A stretch of 36,211 nt of DNA from contig JAJCXW010000092.1 of the NCBI GenBank assembly GCA_029263235.1, positions 1 through 36,211 on the forward strand, given 5' to 3'. The stretch is from Acidimicrobiales bacterium. GTDB taxonomy: Bacteria > Actinomycetota > Acidimicrobiia > Acidimicrobiales > Aldehydirespiratoraceae. The translations under genes were made by a program, and so were the position numbers. How positions within the stretch are numbered: the stretch's first letter is position 1; the number at the start of each line of letters is the position of its first letter. Below, in pieces: positions 18,296 through 27,799 of this stretch. The notes below the pieces were generated by a model. The model saw only the letters and a program-made list of their open reading frames with translations. It did no database searches and was not told the origin of the DNA.

Positions 18296-19474
18296 GTGAC
18301 CACCGCTCCCCTTCACCATTCCGGGCCCCAGGACTCGGCCGACTCCACGGAGTTCGGCGCGCTCCGAATCGGCCCGGTGGAGGTGTGGCCTCCGGTCGTG
18401 CTGGCGCCGATGGCCGGTGTCACCAACGCTCCATTTCGTTCGCTGTGCCGACGCCATGGAGCTGGTCTCTACGTCAACCAGATGATCACGGCGAGGGCGA
18501 TCGTCGAGGGTCACCGCAAGAGTCTCAAGCTGGCGTCTTTCGCTCCCGGCGAGTCGCCACGAAGCATCCAGCTCTACGGAACCGAACCCGAGTCGATCGG
18601 CGAAGCCACCCGCATGCTCGTCGACGGCCAAGGGGTCGACCACATTGACATGAACTTCGGCTGCCCGATGAAGAAGGTGACCCGCCACGGCGGCGGTGCG
18701 GCTCTGCCGTGGAAACGAGAGCTGTATCGGTCGATCGTGGCTGCGGCGGTCGCTGCGGCCGGCTCCGTGCCGGTGACCGTGAAGTTCAGGGTGGGAATCG
18801 ACAGCGACACCCCGACCTTCGTCGATGCCGGACTGATCGCCGAAGAGGAAGGTTGCAGCGCGGTTGCGCTTCACGCCCGCACCGCCAACCAGCTCTACAG
18901 CGGCTCAGCCGACTGGACGAAGATCGCCGAGCTGAAGCAGGCCGTGAAGTCGATTCCCGTGCTCGGCAACGGCGACATCTGGGAAGCCGACGATGCCTTG
19001 GCAATGATGCGAGCCACCGGCGCCGACGGTGTGGTGGTCGGGCGAGGCTGTCTGGGCCGTCCATGGCTATTTCGTGATCTCGCCGATGCGTTCGGTGGAG
19101 TAGCTCTCGGGGCTCGGCCGAACCTGGGCGAGATCCTCGACGGGATGATCGAACACGCCGAGTTGCTGTGCGACTGGATGGACGAACCCAACGGCATTCG
19201 TGATTTCCGGAAACACACCGGCTGGTACCTGAAGGGATTCCCGATCGGCTCGAAGGTCAGACGCGACCTCAACCAGATCGGCTCGCTTGCTGCATTGAGG
19301 ACCGTGGCCGGCGAACTCGACCGTGATCTGCCGTTTCCGGATGGAGCGATGCGCCTGGTCCGAGGTCACCATGGCTCTCCGAAGCCGGTCCATCTCCCGG
19401 AGGGTTGGCTCGACGAGCGCGACGATCTCGTGAAGCTCTCGGCCCGAGCCGACGATCTGGTTTCAGGCGGCTGA
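18296..19474 (+). CDS. dusB: tRNA-dihydrouridine synthase
   Basis: VVLAPMAGVTNAPFRSLCRRHGAGLYVNQMITARAI, DMNFGCPMKKVTRHGGGAAL, VLGNGDIW, GVVVGRGCLGRPWLF. Confidence 0.94.
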   Translation: MTTAPLHHSGPQDSADSTEFGALRIGPVEVWPPVVLAPMAGVTNAPFRSLCRRHGAGLYVNQMITARAIVEGHRKSLKLASFAPGESPRSIQLYGTEPESIGEATRMLVDGQGVDHIDMNFGCPMKKVTRHGGGAALPWKRELYRSIVAAAVAAAGSVPVTVKFRVGIDSDTPTFVDAGLIAEEEGCSAVALHARTANQLYSGSADWTKIAELKQAVKSIPVLGNGDIWEADDALAMMRATGADGVVVGRGCLGRPWLFRDLADAFGGVALGARPNLGEILDGMIEHAELLCDWMDEPNGIRDFRKHTGWYLKGFPIGSKVRRDLNQIGSLAALRTVAGELDRDLPFPDGAMRLVRGHHGSPKPVHLPEGWLDERDDLVKLSARADDLVSGG

Positions 19475-20245
19475 GGTCGGAACCACCGGCACGATGATCG
19501 GTCCGGCATCGTCGTCGATCACCATCACCTTGGCCCCGAAGTGCTCCGAGATGTTGGCTTCGGTGAGAACCTCGCGGGCGTTGCCTCTCGCCACGACTGT
19601 TCCTTCGTTGAGTATCAAGAGATCGTCACCGTAGCGTCCGGCCATGGTGAGGTCGTGTTGAGTGGCCAAGATGGTCATGCCGGTCTCGGTTCGTAGTTCG
19701 TCGACCAGATCGAGGACTTCCTGCTGATGACCGAGGTCGAGGGCGCTGGTCGGTTCGTCGAGTAGCAACAGGCTCGCCTCTTGCGCCAGTGATCGAGCCA
19801 GCACCACCCGCTGACGCTCCCCTCCCGACAGCGAATTCACATCTCTAGTGGCGAAGGTCGTGAGATCGAGACGGTCCATCACGTCGCCCACAACGGCTCG
19901 ATCGCGACGCGATTCGCTGGCGAACACGCTGCGATGGGGAGTGCGCCCCAGCATCACGTAGTCGACCACGCCCATACCGGGCGGAATCACAGGAATCTGG
20001 GGAACCAGAGCGACGTTCAATGCGCGATCGCGGGCCGAGTGTTCATGCGATCCCTTGAACTCAACAGCTCCCTCGTAGTCGACACCTCCGACCACGGCTC
20101 GAAGCAGGCTGGTCTTGCCGGCACCGTTGGGGCCGACGATGGTCGTCCAGGTTCCCTCATCGAGTTCGAGATTCACTCCGTCGAGCACCCGCTCTCCGTT
20201 GTAGGAAACGGTGAGGTCGTCGACTCGAAGCACAGACGTCACCAT
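19463..20245 (-). CDS. btuD: ABC transporter ATP-binding protein (BtuD/FecE type)
   Basis: Walker A VGPNGAGKTSLL, signature LSGGERQRV, Walker B LLLLDEPTSALD. Confidence 0.85.
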   Translation of the reverse strand: MVTSVLRVDDLTVSYNGERVLDGVNLELDEGTWTTIVGPNGAGKTSLLRAVVGGVDYEGAVEFKGSHEHSARDRALNVALVPQIPVIPPGMGVVDYVMLGRTPHRSVFASESRRDRAVVGDVMDRLDLTTFATRDVNSLSGGERQRVVLARSLAQEASLLLLDEPTSALDLGHQQEVLDLVDELRTETGMTILATQHDLTMAGRYGDDLLILNEGTVVARGNAREVLTEANISEHFGAKVMVIDDDAGPIIVPVVPTSAA

Positions 20246-21312
20246 GTCTGCCTACTCGACGTGCGCAGTACCAGGACGAAGAACGGTGCTCCGACGAACG
20301 CCGTGACGACTCCGATTGGCAACTCGGCCGGGCTCACCATCGTGCGAGCGAGAAGATCGGCCAACACCATGAACGCCCCTCCCACCAGAATCGTCATGGG
20401 CAGGAGCGCTCGGTGGCCGACCCCTACCATCAGCCTGACGGCATGGGGCACGATGATCCCCACGAAACCGATCAGCCCGGTGACCGACACGGCGGCCGCC
20501 GCTCCCAGCGAAGCGGTGATCACTACTATCGCCCGTATCCGTCCCGGATCGAGCCCGAGGGTGGCGGCCTCTTCGTCACCCACCGACAAGACGTCGAGAG
20601 CTCGGCCGTATCGCAGGATCACGAGACAGGTGATCACGAAGTAGGGCGCCAACAGAGTGACCTCACCCCAACCCGAGGTGCCCAGACGGCCGAGGATCCA
20701 CGAGTAGACCTCGCGTATGACGTCGCTGTGGCGTTGCAGCACGTAGGTCTGGAGTGCGGTGAGGAAGCTGGCGACGGCCACCCCGGCGAGTATCAACGAC
20801 ACGGTCGACCGGCCGCCGATGTTGCCAGCGACGTATGAGATGGCGACGGCAACGAAAGCGCCGATGAACGCCGCCAACGGAACCGGAGCGACGATGCCGA
20901 TGCCGTTTCCCACGCCCGACACGATCGCGATGGTGGCGCCGAGGCCGGCACCGGCGGCGATGCCGAGCAGGTACGGGTCGGCGAGGGGGTTGCGAAAGGC
21001 GCCTTGATAGGCGGCGCCGGTGAGCGACAGCAGCGACCCGACCATCAGCCCGAGAACCACCCGAGGCAAACGGATCTTGGTGATGATCGCCGACTGGGCC
21101 GGACTCAGATCCGAAGAGCCATCGATGCCGGGCAGCAATCCGACGACCTCACGCAAGGAGTCGGACCAGCCGATCGATGCCGGCCCGACCGTGACACCCG
21201 CGACGACCGCGACGACCACCGCCCCGATTGCCGCGGCAAACCAGCCGAACGGGAAACGGGTCGCCTCGACGACGAACCGTTCCGCATCAGCCGACTCGCG
21301 CAGGGTGTCCAT
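20239..21312 (-). CDS. btuC: FecCD-family ABC permease (BtuC type)
   Basis: IRLPRVVLGLMVGSLLSLTGAAYQGAFRNPLADPYLLGIAAGAGLGA; VTGLIGFVGIIVPHAVRLMVG; start revised to internal ATG 21312. Confidence 0.87.
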   Translation of the reverse strand: MDTLRESADAERFVVEATRFPFGWFAAAIGAVVVAVVAGVTVGPASIGWSDSLREVVGLLPGIDGSSDLSPAQSAIITKIRLPRVVLGLMVGSLLSLTGAAYQGAFRNPLADPYLLGIAAGAGLGATIAIVSGVGNGIGIVAPVPLAAFIGAFVAVAISYVAGNIGGRSTVSLILAGVAVASFLTALQTYVLQRHSDVIREVYSWILGRLGTSGWGEVTLLAPYFVITCLVILRYGRALDVLSVGDEEAATLGLDPGRIRAIVVITASLGAAAAVSVTGLIGFVGIIVPHAVRLMVGVGHRALLPMTILVGGAFMVLADLLARTMVSPAELPIGVVTAFVGAPFFVLVLRTSSRQTW

Positions 21313-21313
21313 G

Positions 21314-22180
21314 TCAGGCCGGAACAGCGATCTTGGCCAGGGCCGCGGCGATGCTCTCGGCGAGTTCCACGATGCGAGGGCTCCATCTCGATGCCACATC
21401 GTCGTCGAGGGTCACGATGTCGCCGCTGACCACGCTCGAGATGGTGTCCCACCCGGGTCGGGCGGCCACCGTGGCCGCGCTTTCCCCGCTGTAGAGCGCG
21501 TCCGAGAGGAAGATCAGATCCGGGTCAGCGTCGATGATGTACTCGTTGCTGAGCTGAGGAAAGCCGAAGGACGAACCATCAGAGTCGGCGGCATCGGCGA
21601 TGTTGGACATCCCGAACAGGCCGTAGATCTCTCCGATGAAGGTCGACGATGTCGCCGTGTAGAGGGTGTTGTCGATCTCGTGGAAGAAGGTGATGCCGTC
21701 CCCAGCAGGGGTCTCGGCCACCAGGTCGGCCAACTCGGTCTTCATGCTCTCGACGAGATCGGCGGCCTCCTCTTCATGACCGGTAGATGACCCGAGCTCC
21801 TCGATCTGGGCATAGACATCGGCGATCGATGTGGCCGGGGCCTGGATGAGTCCGGCCACGCCGAGCTCTCCGAGACCGTCGATGAGGTCGCCCGGGTCGT
21901 AGCTGACGACCACCAGATCGGGGTCGTATCCCGCGATCGCTTCGACATTGGGCTGAAAGGCACTGAGGTCAGTGATCGGGGCGTCGGTCGGGAAATTCGA
22001 CAACGAGTCGACGCCCACGACCTGGTCGCCGGCTCCGATCTCGAAGAGGATCTCCGTGGCGGTCGGCGACAGCGACACGATCTGACGGGCATGACCGTCG
22101 GCCTCGCTTTCGGTGCCGCCCGCTCCGCAAGCGGTCGCCAGAGCGGCCGTTGCCATCAGGGCAATCATCGTATGTTTCAT
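21314..22180 (-). CDS. btuF: Periplasmic-binding lipoprotein (BtuF type)
   Basis: Lipobox ALATACGAGG; IVSLSPTATEILFEIGAGDQVVGVDSLSNFP; AGGAGG SD. Confidence 0.87.
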   Translation of the reverse strand: MKHTMIALMATAALATACGAGGTESEADGHARQIVSLSPTATEILFEIGAGDQVVGVDSLSNFPTDAPITDLSAFQPNVEAIAGYDPDLVVVSYDPGDLIDGLGELGVAGLIQAPATSIADVYAQIEELGSSTGHEEEAADLVESMKTELADLVAETPAGDGITFFHEIDNTLYTATSSTFIGEIYGLFGMSNIADAADSDGSSFGFPQLSNEYIIDADPDLIFLSDALYSGESAATVAARPGWDTISSVVSGDIVTLDDDVASRWSPRIVELAESIAAALAKIAVPA

Positions 22181-22199
22181 CGGTTGTACCTCCTGTGGC

Positions 22200-22390
22200 T
22201 CGAGGTTCAGGCACGAGCGACAGGGTCAACCGGTCGCACGAGCCGTCCCTTTTCCTCGAGGGTCGGTTCGTGAGCGTTCACCGGGAGGCGATCGGACTTG
22301 TTCGGCCACCGACTGGGTCGGGACCGACATCACCGCTGCGGGACAGCGCCGGATTCAAACCGGACTTCGCTCCTTGTGAACCCTTGGAGA
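22200..22390 (-). ncRNA. Cobalamin (B12) riboswitch upstream of btuF
   Basis: Minus strand AAGTCCGGTTTGAATCCGGCGCTGTCCCGCAGCGGTGATG matches the cobalamin aptamer core; B12-box-like GCTCACGAACCGACC downstream; boundaries approximate. Confidence 0.88.
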
Positions 22391-23464
22391 CTAGACCGTC
22401 AGGTCGTCGAGGCGGCCAATCGCGTCGGCAACAATGCGCGAGATCAGCTCATCGCAGGTCGGCAGGTCGTCGACTACTCCGACGCACTGACCAGTCGGGA
22501 GAATCCCGACTTCGACACGACCCTCCACCATTGCCGCGCGGGTGAGCATCGGGGCGTTGGCCGCCATCGCCATCTGTGACCACGAGAGTTCCTGGCTTCG
22601 TCTCATGGCCAACCCCTCCTTCACGAGGGCGGTGATCGGTGTGCCTGTGAGCTTCCGGAATCGGAGAGCGTTGAGGGCAGCCCGTGGGAATCGCGCCAAT
22701 CGGGACGACTCCAACTGCTCGACCATCGAGGTTCGGATCACCCTCTGGGGCGCACCGTCGATCGCTGTCGACACCACCGTGCCGGTTACCGGCGTGTCGA
22801 GATAGACCGCCTTGACCTCATCGGGCACCCGGCTCTCGGCGGTGAGCAGGAAGCGTGTGCCCATGGCGATGCCGTCGGTGCCCCACGCCAGAGCAGCCGC
22901 GAGGCCTCGCCCGTCGTGGAAGCCGCCGGCCGCGATCACCGGCAGATCGACGGCGTCGAGCACCTGAGGCACGAGCAGCGACGTTGGGATGGTGCCGGTG
23001 TGGCCTCCACCTTCGGCTCCTTGGCACAGCACCGCGTCGACACCCCATTCGGCGACCTTCTCGGCGTGGCGACGAGCCCCGATGGTGGGCATCACGACCA
23101 CACCACCATCCTTGAGTTTCTTCACCATGTCGGGTCGGGGGGCCTGAGCAAAGCTGGCGACCTTCACGCCCTCCGCGATCATGTGATCGACCCGCTCGGA
23201 TATGTCGGTGGCATCGGTTCGGAGGTTGATCCCGAACGGTCGGTCGGTGGCGTTCTTGATGCGGGAGACCGCGGCCTTGGTTTCATCGAGGGTCAAGGTG
23301 GCCGAGGCGAGAATGCCCAAACCACCCGCCTCGGCGGTGGCGACCACGAGCGATACACCCGCCACCCAGCCCATACCGGTCTGCACGATCGGGTACTCGA
23401 CACCGAACAGCGATGTCGCTCTCGTCTGCAGTCTGGGGTCGACCGGGCGTCGATCTGTGGCCAT
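22391..23464 (-). CDS. Nitronate monooxygenase (2-nitropropane dioxygenase family)
   Basis: FGVEYPIVQTGMGWVAGVSLVVATAEAGGLGILAS; GAEGGGHTG; PVIAAGGFHDGRGLAAALAWGTDGIAMGTRFL. Confidence 0.92.
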   Translation of the reverse strand: MATDRRPVDPRLQTRATSLFGVEYPIVQTGMGWVAGVSLVVATAEAGGLGILASATLTLDETKAAVSRIKNATDRPFGINLRTDATDISERVDHMIAEGVKVASFAQAPRPDMVKKLKDGGVVVMPTIGARRHAEKVAEWGVDAVLCQGAEGGGHTGTIPTSLLVPQVLDAVDLPVIAAGGFHDGRGLAAALAWGTDGIAMGTRFLLTAESRVPDEVKAVYLDTPVTGTVVSTAIDGAPQRVIRTSMVEQLESSRLARFPRAALNALRFRKLTGTPITALVKEGLAMRRSQELSWSQMAMAANAPMLTRAAMVEGRVEVGILPTGQCVGVVDDLPTCDELISRIVADAIGRLDDLTV

Positions 23465-23536
23465 GGCGTCACCTTAGGTGGAGTGGGTCTGACGCCGAGC
23501 ACTCGCTAGCTCCTGATCTGGATCTATGGTCGCTAT

Positions 23537-25213
23537 ATGAAGCTCAAAGGCTCGCAGATCCTGTCCGATCGCTACCTCAACAAGAGCACGGCCTTCACTC
23601 ACCGGGAACGAGAGGCCTACTGTCTCGACGGGTTGATTCCCCCGGTGGTCGAGGACATCGAAACCCAAGTCGGGCGGGTGCGGGCGGAGTACGACGCCAA
23701 GAACGCCGACCTCGAGCGTCACATCTTCCTGCGGGCGTTGCAGGAACGAAACTCCGTGCTGTTCTACGCGTTCGTATCGGAGAATCTCGAGGAGATACTG
23801 CCGATCATCTACACCCCAACGGTCGGGGTCTCGTGCCAGAAATGGTCTCGCACCTACCGGCGCGAACACGGCCTGTTTCTGTCGTGGCCACAGCGCCATC
23901 GGGCCGCCGAGATGATCGACAACGTCGTCGGCGATGGCGAGATCGACATCGTCGTGGTGACCGACGGCGAACGGATACTGGGACTCGGTGACCTCGGTGC
24001 CGGTGGCATGGGTATCCCGATCGGCAAGCTGGCTCTCTACACAGTTGCCGGTGGGGTTGATCCCAGCCGAACTCTTCCGGTGATCCTCGATGCGGGGACC
24101 GACAACGAAGAACTTCTCTCCGACCCGCTGTATCTGGGCTGGCGCCACCATCGTGTGCGCGACGTCGAGTACGACGAATTGGTCGATGAGTTCGTCAGCG
24201 CGCTTCGGGATCGCTTCCCATCGGTGCTGTTGCAATGGGAGGACTTCGCCCAGGGCAACGCCAACCGTCTCCTCGCCCGTCACCGCGAGAGGATCTGTTC
24301 GTTCAACGACGACATCCAAGGCACGGCCGCGATCACGGTTGCGGCGATCGCGTCGGGCCTCAAGACCGCTGATGTGCCGCTGGCCGACCTTCGATTGGTG
24401 GTGGCCGGCGCTGGTTCGGCCGGCACCGGAATAGCGAGCCAGGCGGTGCGGGCGCTCATGTCGGCCGGCTTGAGCGACCAGGAAGCTCACGACCGCTGCT
24501 GGCTCCTCGACCGCGACGGATTGCTCACCGACCGGATGGAAGGCCTACTCCCGTTCCAAGAGTCGTTCGCCAAGGACTGGGATGCGGTTGCAGATCTCGA
24601 CGACAATTCCGACGGGAAGATCTCTCTGCTGGAAGTGGTGCGCCACGCCTTGCCCCATGCCCTGGTCGGTGTGACCGGGCAGCCCGGCTTGTTCACCGAG
24701 GACGTGATCAAGGCCCAGGCGGCAGGCGTCGACCGTCCTATCGTGTTGCCGCTCTCCAATCCGACCATGCGAGCCGAGGCGATTCCGGCCGACGTGTTCA
24801 AGTGGACTGATGGCCGAGCTCAGGTCGGTTCGGGCAGCCCGTTCGATCCGGTGACGATCGGCACCACCGAGTATCAGACCTCACAGGTCAACAACATCTA
24901 CGTCTTCCCAGGCGTCGGACTCGGCGCTGTGGCCGTCAATGCCCGCAGGATCTCCGATTCGATGTTCACCACCGCCGCGACCGCCATCGGCGAACTCGAT
25001 CGAGGGGCTTCGGGGCCTCTCGGACCGCCGCTTCTTCCTCCGGTGTCCGACAGCCGTTTGGTGTCGCGTCATGTCGCCATCGCGGTGGCGAGATGCGCGG
25101 TGAACGAAGGGCACGCCGATCCTCTCGACGACAACGAGATCATCCGTCGCATCGACGCTTCGATGTGGTCGCCGGTCTACACGCCGCTGCCGACCGATGT
25201 CAGCGACTCGTGA
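23537..25213 (+). CDS. maeA: NAD-dependent malic enzyme
   Basis: YTPTVG, VVTDGERILGLGDLGAGGMGIPIGKLALY, FNDDIQGTAAIT, LPLSNPTMRAEA. Confidence 0.95.
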   Translation: MKLKGSQILSDRYLNKSTAFTHREREAYCLDGLIPPVVEDIETQVGRVRAEYDAKNADLERHIFLRALQERNSVLFYAFVSENLEEILPIIYTPTVGVSCQKWSRTYRREHGLFLSWPQRHRAAEMIDNVVGDGEIDIVVVTDGERILGLGDLGAGGMGIPIGKLALYTVAGGVDPSRTLPVILDAGTDNEELLSDPLYLGWRHHRVRDVEYDELVDEFVSALRDRFPSVLLQWEDFAQGNANRLLARHRERICSFNDDIQGTAAITVAAIASGLKTADVPLADLRLVVAGAGSAGTGIASQAVRALMSAGLSDQEAHDRCWLLDRDGLLTDRMEGLLPFQESFAKDWDAVADLDDNSDGKISLLEVVRHALPHALVGVTGQPGLFTEDVIKAQAAGVDRPIVLPLSNPTMRAEAIPADVFKWTDGRAQVGSGSPFDPVTIGTTEYQTSQVNNIYVFPGVGLGAVAVNARRISDSMFTTAATAIGELDRGASGPLGPPLLPPVSDSRLVSRHVAIAVARCAVNEGHADPLDDNEIIRRIDASMWSPVYTPLPTDVSDS

Positions 25214-25272
25214 TCCGAGGCTGAGTTCGGCGCTCTCGTTGGCGGCTCTGCCCGCAACATAGAGTGCCATTC

Positions 25273-26448
25273 ATGGTTGGAGATGGTTCAGTTGATGTGG
25301 TAATTGTGGGCGGCGGGATGGCCGGCGTATCCGTTGGATACTTCCTGGCCGAGAGTGGCATGAGCGTCGCTTTGGTGGAGGCCGAACCCACCCTCGCGTT
25401 CCACACCACCGGCCGATCAGCCGCCCAGTATCTGGAGAACTACGGCGACGATGTCGTTCGTCGGCTCACCGCTGCTGGACGCCCGTTCTTCGCCGAACCA
25501 CCCGAGCAGTTCTGCGACACCGAGCTGTGGTCTCCGAGACCGATGATGCGAATCGGTGGTCCCGAACTGGTGGACCACTTCCGCGCCGAGGTGACCGCGG
25601 CCCGGACCTTGGTCCCCTCGACCGAGTTCCTCGACGGAGCCACTGCCGTCGAACGCCATCCGGCCATACGACCCGAGTTGGTGGCCGGAGCAATCTACGA
25701 ACCCGACGCCATGGACCTCGACGTCGCCGGACTACATCAGCTCTTCGTGCGAGGGCTACGACATCACGGCGGGGCCATCCACGTCTCGAGCCCGGTGGTG
25801 GCGGCCGAGCCCTCCGGATCCGGCTGGCGGATCACCGCCGGCGATCTCGTCATCGATTGCGGGGTGGTGATCAACGCTTCCGGGGCTTGGGCCGATCAGG
25901 TCGCATCGATGGCCGGCGTCGAGCCGATCGGGCTGCACGCGCTGCGCCGCACCGCCTTCGTGGCCCGAGTCCCCGACCGGTTCGACCCGTCGACATGGCC
26001 GCTCACCGACTTCGAATCGCCCGAGCGCGGCATGGAGGTCTACTGCAAGCCCGAGTCCGGCGGCTTGCTGGTGTCGCCGGCCGACGAAACCCCTTCAGAC
26101 CCCTGCGACGCCCGCCCCGAGGAACTCGACATCGCTATGGCGATCGACCGAATCAACACGTGGACCACTCTCGACGTGCGTTCCGTGTCGAGCTCATGGG
26201 CGGGACTGAGGACGTTCACCGCCAACCGGTCGCTGGTGGCCGGGTTCGCCCCCGACGCCCCCGGGTTCTTCTGGCTGGCCGGCCAGGGTGGCTACGGAAT
26301 CCAGACCGCCCCAGGCCTCGGCCGAGCAGCCTCCGCGCTGATCCAGTCGGGTTCGCTACCCGCCGACATCGCCGACCGGGGCGTGACCCCCGAAGACCTG
26401 TCAGCCGACCGCCCCGAGCTATCCGGCGACCTCATCGCCGGTCACTGA
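25273..26448 (+). CDS. FAD-dependent oxidoreductase (DAO / glycine-D-amino acid oxidase family)
   Basis: VDVVIVGGGMAGVSVGYFLAESGMSVALVE; WAGLRTFTANRSLVAGFAPDAPGFFWLAGQGGYGIQTAPGLG. Confidence 0.9.
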   Translation: MVGDGSVDVVIVGGGMAGVSVGYFLAESGMSVALVEAEPTLAFHTTGRSAAQYLENYGDDVVRRLTAAGRPFFAEPPEQFCDTELWSPRPMMRIGGPELVDHFRAEVTAARTLVPSTEFLDGATAVERHPAIRPELVAGAIYEPDAMDLDVAGLHQLFVRGLRHHGGAIHVSSPVVAAEPSGSGWRITAGDLVIDCGVVINASGAWADQVASMAGVEPIGLHALRRTAFVARVPDRFDPSTWPLTDFESPERGMEVYCKPESGGLLVSPADETPSDPCDARPEELDIAMAIDRINTWTTLDVRSVSSSWAGLRTFTANRSLVAGFAPDAPGFFWLAGQGGYGIQTAPGLGRAASALIQSGSLPADIADRGVTPEDLSADRPELSGDLIAGH

Positions 26449-26474
26449 CGCTCTCTGTCACAACAGAAGACTGG

Positions 26475-27041
26475 TCACTGTTCCACACGGCGCCCGCGGC
26501 TTGTCCAAGTCGAGCTTGTCGTTAGGTATCCGACATCGAGAAGAATCAAGCCGGCAGCGGTGAAGAAGAGGAGCCTGTTGATTCCCGTCGCCGCGAGTTG
26601 CTGAGCTCCCTGAACCTCCGTAGCCAATGTCGTCGTGGGGGTTGGGGCCACGGTCGTGCTCGTCGTAGTCGTGCTCGTTGTAGTCGTGCTGGTGGTCGTA
26701 CTAGTCGTGGACGTGCTTGTCGTGGACGTGCTTGTCGTGGCCGTACCTGTACCGTCATCGCACCCGATGCCGTCGATGTCGCCATCCAGTCCGTAGGGGT
26801 CTACATTGGGAACCAGCACCGTTACCGGCTTCTGGGCCGTCGACAGGTCGTCACAGTTGAGGTCGCCACCGGCCAAGTTGGGCAGGCAAGGCGAATACGC
26901 AGGGTGGCAGTCCTGCTCCTGCGCAATGGGAGCAGCAGCTGCCACATCGGCCCTTCCGGCGGATAGTCCAACCGAAAGGATCGCCGATAACGCACCAGCC
27001 GCAACCAACAGAACTCGACTCTGGACACTCAGACGCCGCAC
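26475..27041 (-). CDS. Secreted Excalibur-like protein with Thr/Ser linker and LAATG sortase-type C-terminus
   Basis: Signal peptide VLLVAAGALSAILSVGL; DCHPAYSPCLP, DPYGLDGDIDGIGCDD; LAATG + hydrophobic segment + RGRR tail; GTG 27041 with SD GGGGGAG. Confidence 0.8.
   Translation of the reverse strand: MRRLSVQSRVLLVAAGALSAILSVGLSAGRADVAAAAPIAQEQDCHPAYSPCLPNLAGGDLNCDDLSTAQKPVTVLVPNVDPYGLDGDIDGIGCDDGTGTATTSTSTTSTSTTSTTTSTTTTSTTTTSTTVAPTPTTTLATEVQGAQQLAATGINRLLFFTAAGLILLDVGYLTTSSTWTSRGRRVEQ
26650..26750 (-). repeat. Low-complexity Thr/Ser codon repeat (linker)
   Basis: Two perfect tandem copies of GTCGTGGACGTGCTT at 26704-26733 plus a partial third, flanked by degenerate GTCGT repeats; encodes TSTSTTSTTTSTTTT. 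Confidence 0.8.
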
Positions 27042-27183
27042 ATTCTCCCCCTCATCGCCTTCGCCGCCAAGACAGTACTCGACCACTATCCGTAGTCAAT
27101 AGTTCGACCCCGGCGAGCCGTGGTGGTCCTTGTGTCAACGCTCACTTTGAAAGCCAAGGGAGAGTTGCCGGTAGGGTCCGCTG

Positions 27184-27564
27184 ATGGCTCATCGCTCTGC
27201 ACTTCTCGGACTAGCGCTCTTTGCGGTTGCTTCCTGCTCCGGCGGGGCAGGGTCTTCGGCGGGTACCGCCAGCCCGGCGATCGACGTGTTCGAGTACACC
27301 GCGGCCTTCGGTCTGGGGTCCTCCGATGCGGCATGGAATCTGGTCTCGAGCCGGTGCAAGGCGGTCGTCAACGAGGCCGAGTTCCGAGCGACGGTCACCG
27401 CAGCTGGGGAACTAGCAACAGGACTTGCGGCATCCAACATCTCCGTCGACATGGATGGCAGCACTGCTCTCGTCGACTACGACACCAACGATCCGTCTAT
27501 CGGCTCCTTCGTGGACCAGCCATGGATCTTGGAAGACGGTCGCTGGAGATGGGACGCCTGCTGA
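27184..27564 (+). CDS. Small secreted lipoprotein, NTF2/DUF4878-like
   Basis: MAHRSALLGLALFAVASCSGG lipobox; AAWNLVSSRCKAVVNEAEF...W.LEDGRWRWDAC. Confidence 0.7.
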   Translation: MAHRSALLGLALFAVASCSGGAGSSAGTASPAIDVFEYTAAFGLGSSDAAWNLVSSRCKAVVNEAEFRATVTAAGELATGLAASNISVDMDGSTALVDYDTNDPSIGSFVDQPWILEDGRWRWDAC

Positions 27565-27629
27565 GACAGGGCCATCACGCGGGCAGATCGCGAAGCTGGC
27601 GCCTATGGGTGCGTGACCAAGAACGGCAA

Positions 27630-27653
27630 AGATCCCTGCAGTGGCAGGGATCT
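27630..27653 (-). terminator. Hairpin just downstream of tRNA-Pro
   Basis: AGATCCCTGC-CACT-GCAGGGATCT, 10 perfect bp, followed on minus by TTGCCGTTCTT; starts 7 nt past the tRNA 3' end. Confidence 0.7.
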
Positions 27654-27660
27654 CGCGGAG

Positions 27661-27735
27661 TCGGGCTGAGAGGATTTGAACCTCCGACCTTCGGTCCCCC
27701 AGACCGACGCGCTAACCAAGCTGCGCCACAGCCCG
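27661..27735 (-). tRNA. tRNA-Pro (anticodon GGG)
   Basis: Acceptor CGGGCTG/CAGCCCG paired 7/7, discriminator A, anticodon arm TCGGT-CTGGGGG-ACCGA, T-loop GGTTCAAATCC; CCA not encoded. Confidence 0.95.
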
Positions 27736-27799
27736 TGACGAGTCGTGATCGTAGCGCAGGCTCAACGTTCTCCCACCGGCCGGGCGGCGCCGAATCAGG

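Noticed and set aside
17933-18874. 313-aa minus ORF over maf/dusB
   Set aside because: Antisense to two confident CDS; His/Arg-rich composition
22150-22545. 131-aa + ORF across the riboswitch region
   Set aside because: Sequence is explained by the minus-strand cobalamin aptamer and the btuF start
23474-24490. 338-aa minus ORF over the malic enzyme
   Set aside because: Antisense shadow of a highly conserved enzyme gene
24595-24640. Perfect-looking EF-hand loop DDNSDGKISLLE in the malic enzyme
   Set aside because: Aligns with the ordinary variable loop of NAD-malic enzymes (E. coli MaeA has a similar Asp/Ser-rich stretch before LLDVV); probably chance, no paired EF-hand
25527-26525. 332-aa + ORF overlapping the FAD oxidoreductase
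   Set aside because: Out-of-frame Arg/Pro/His-rich shadow ORF
26600-26760. Possible CRISPR-like or VNTR array
   Set aside because: No unique spacers; repeat is in frame and encodes a Thr/Ser linker
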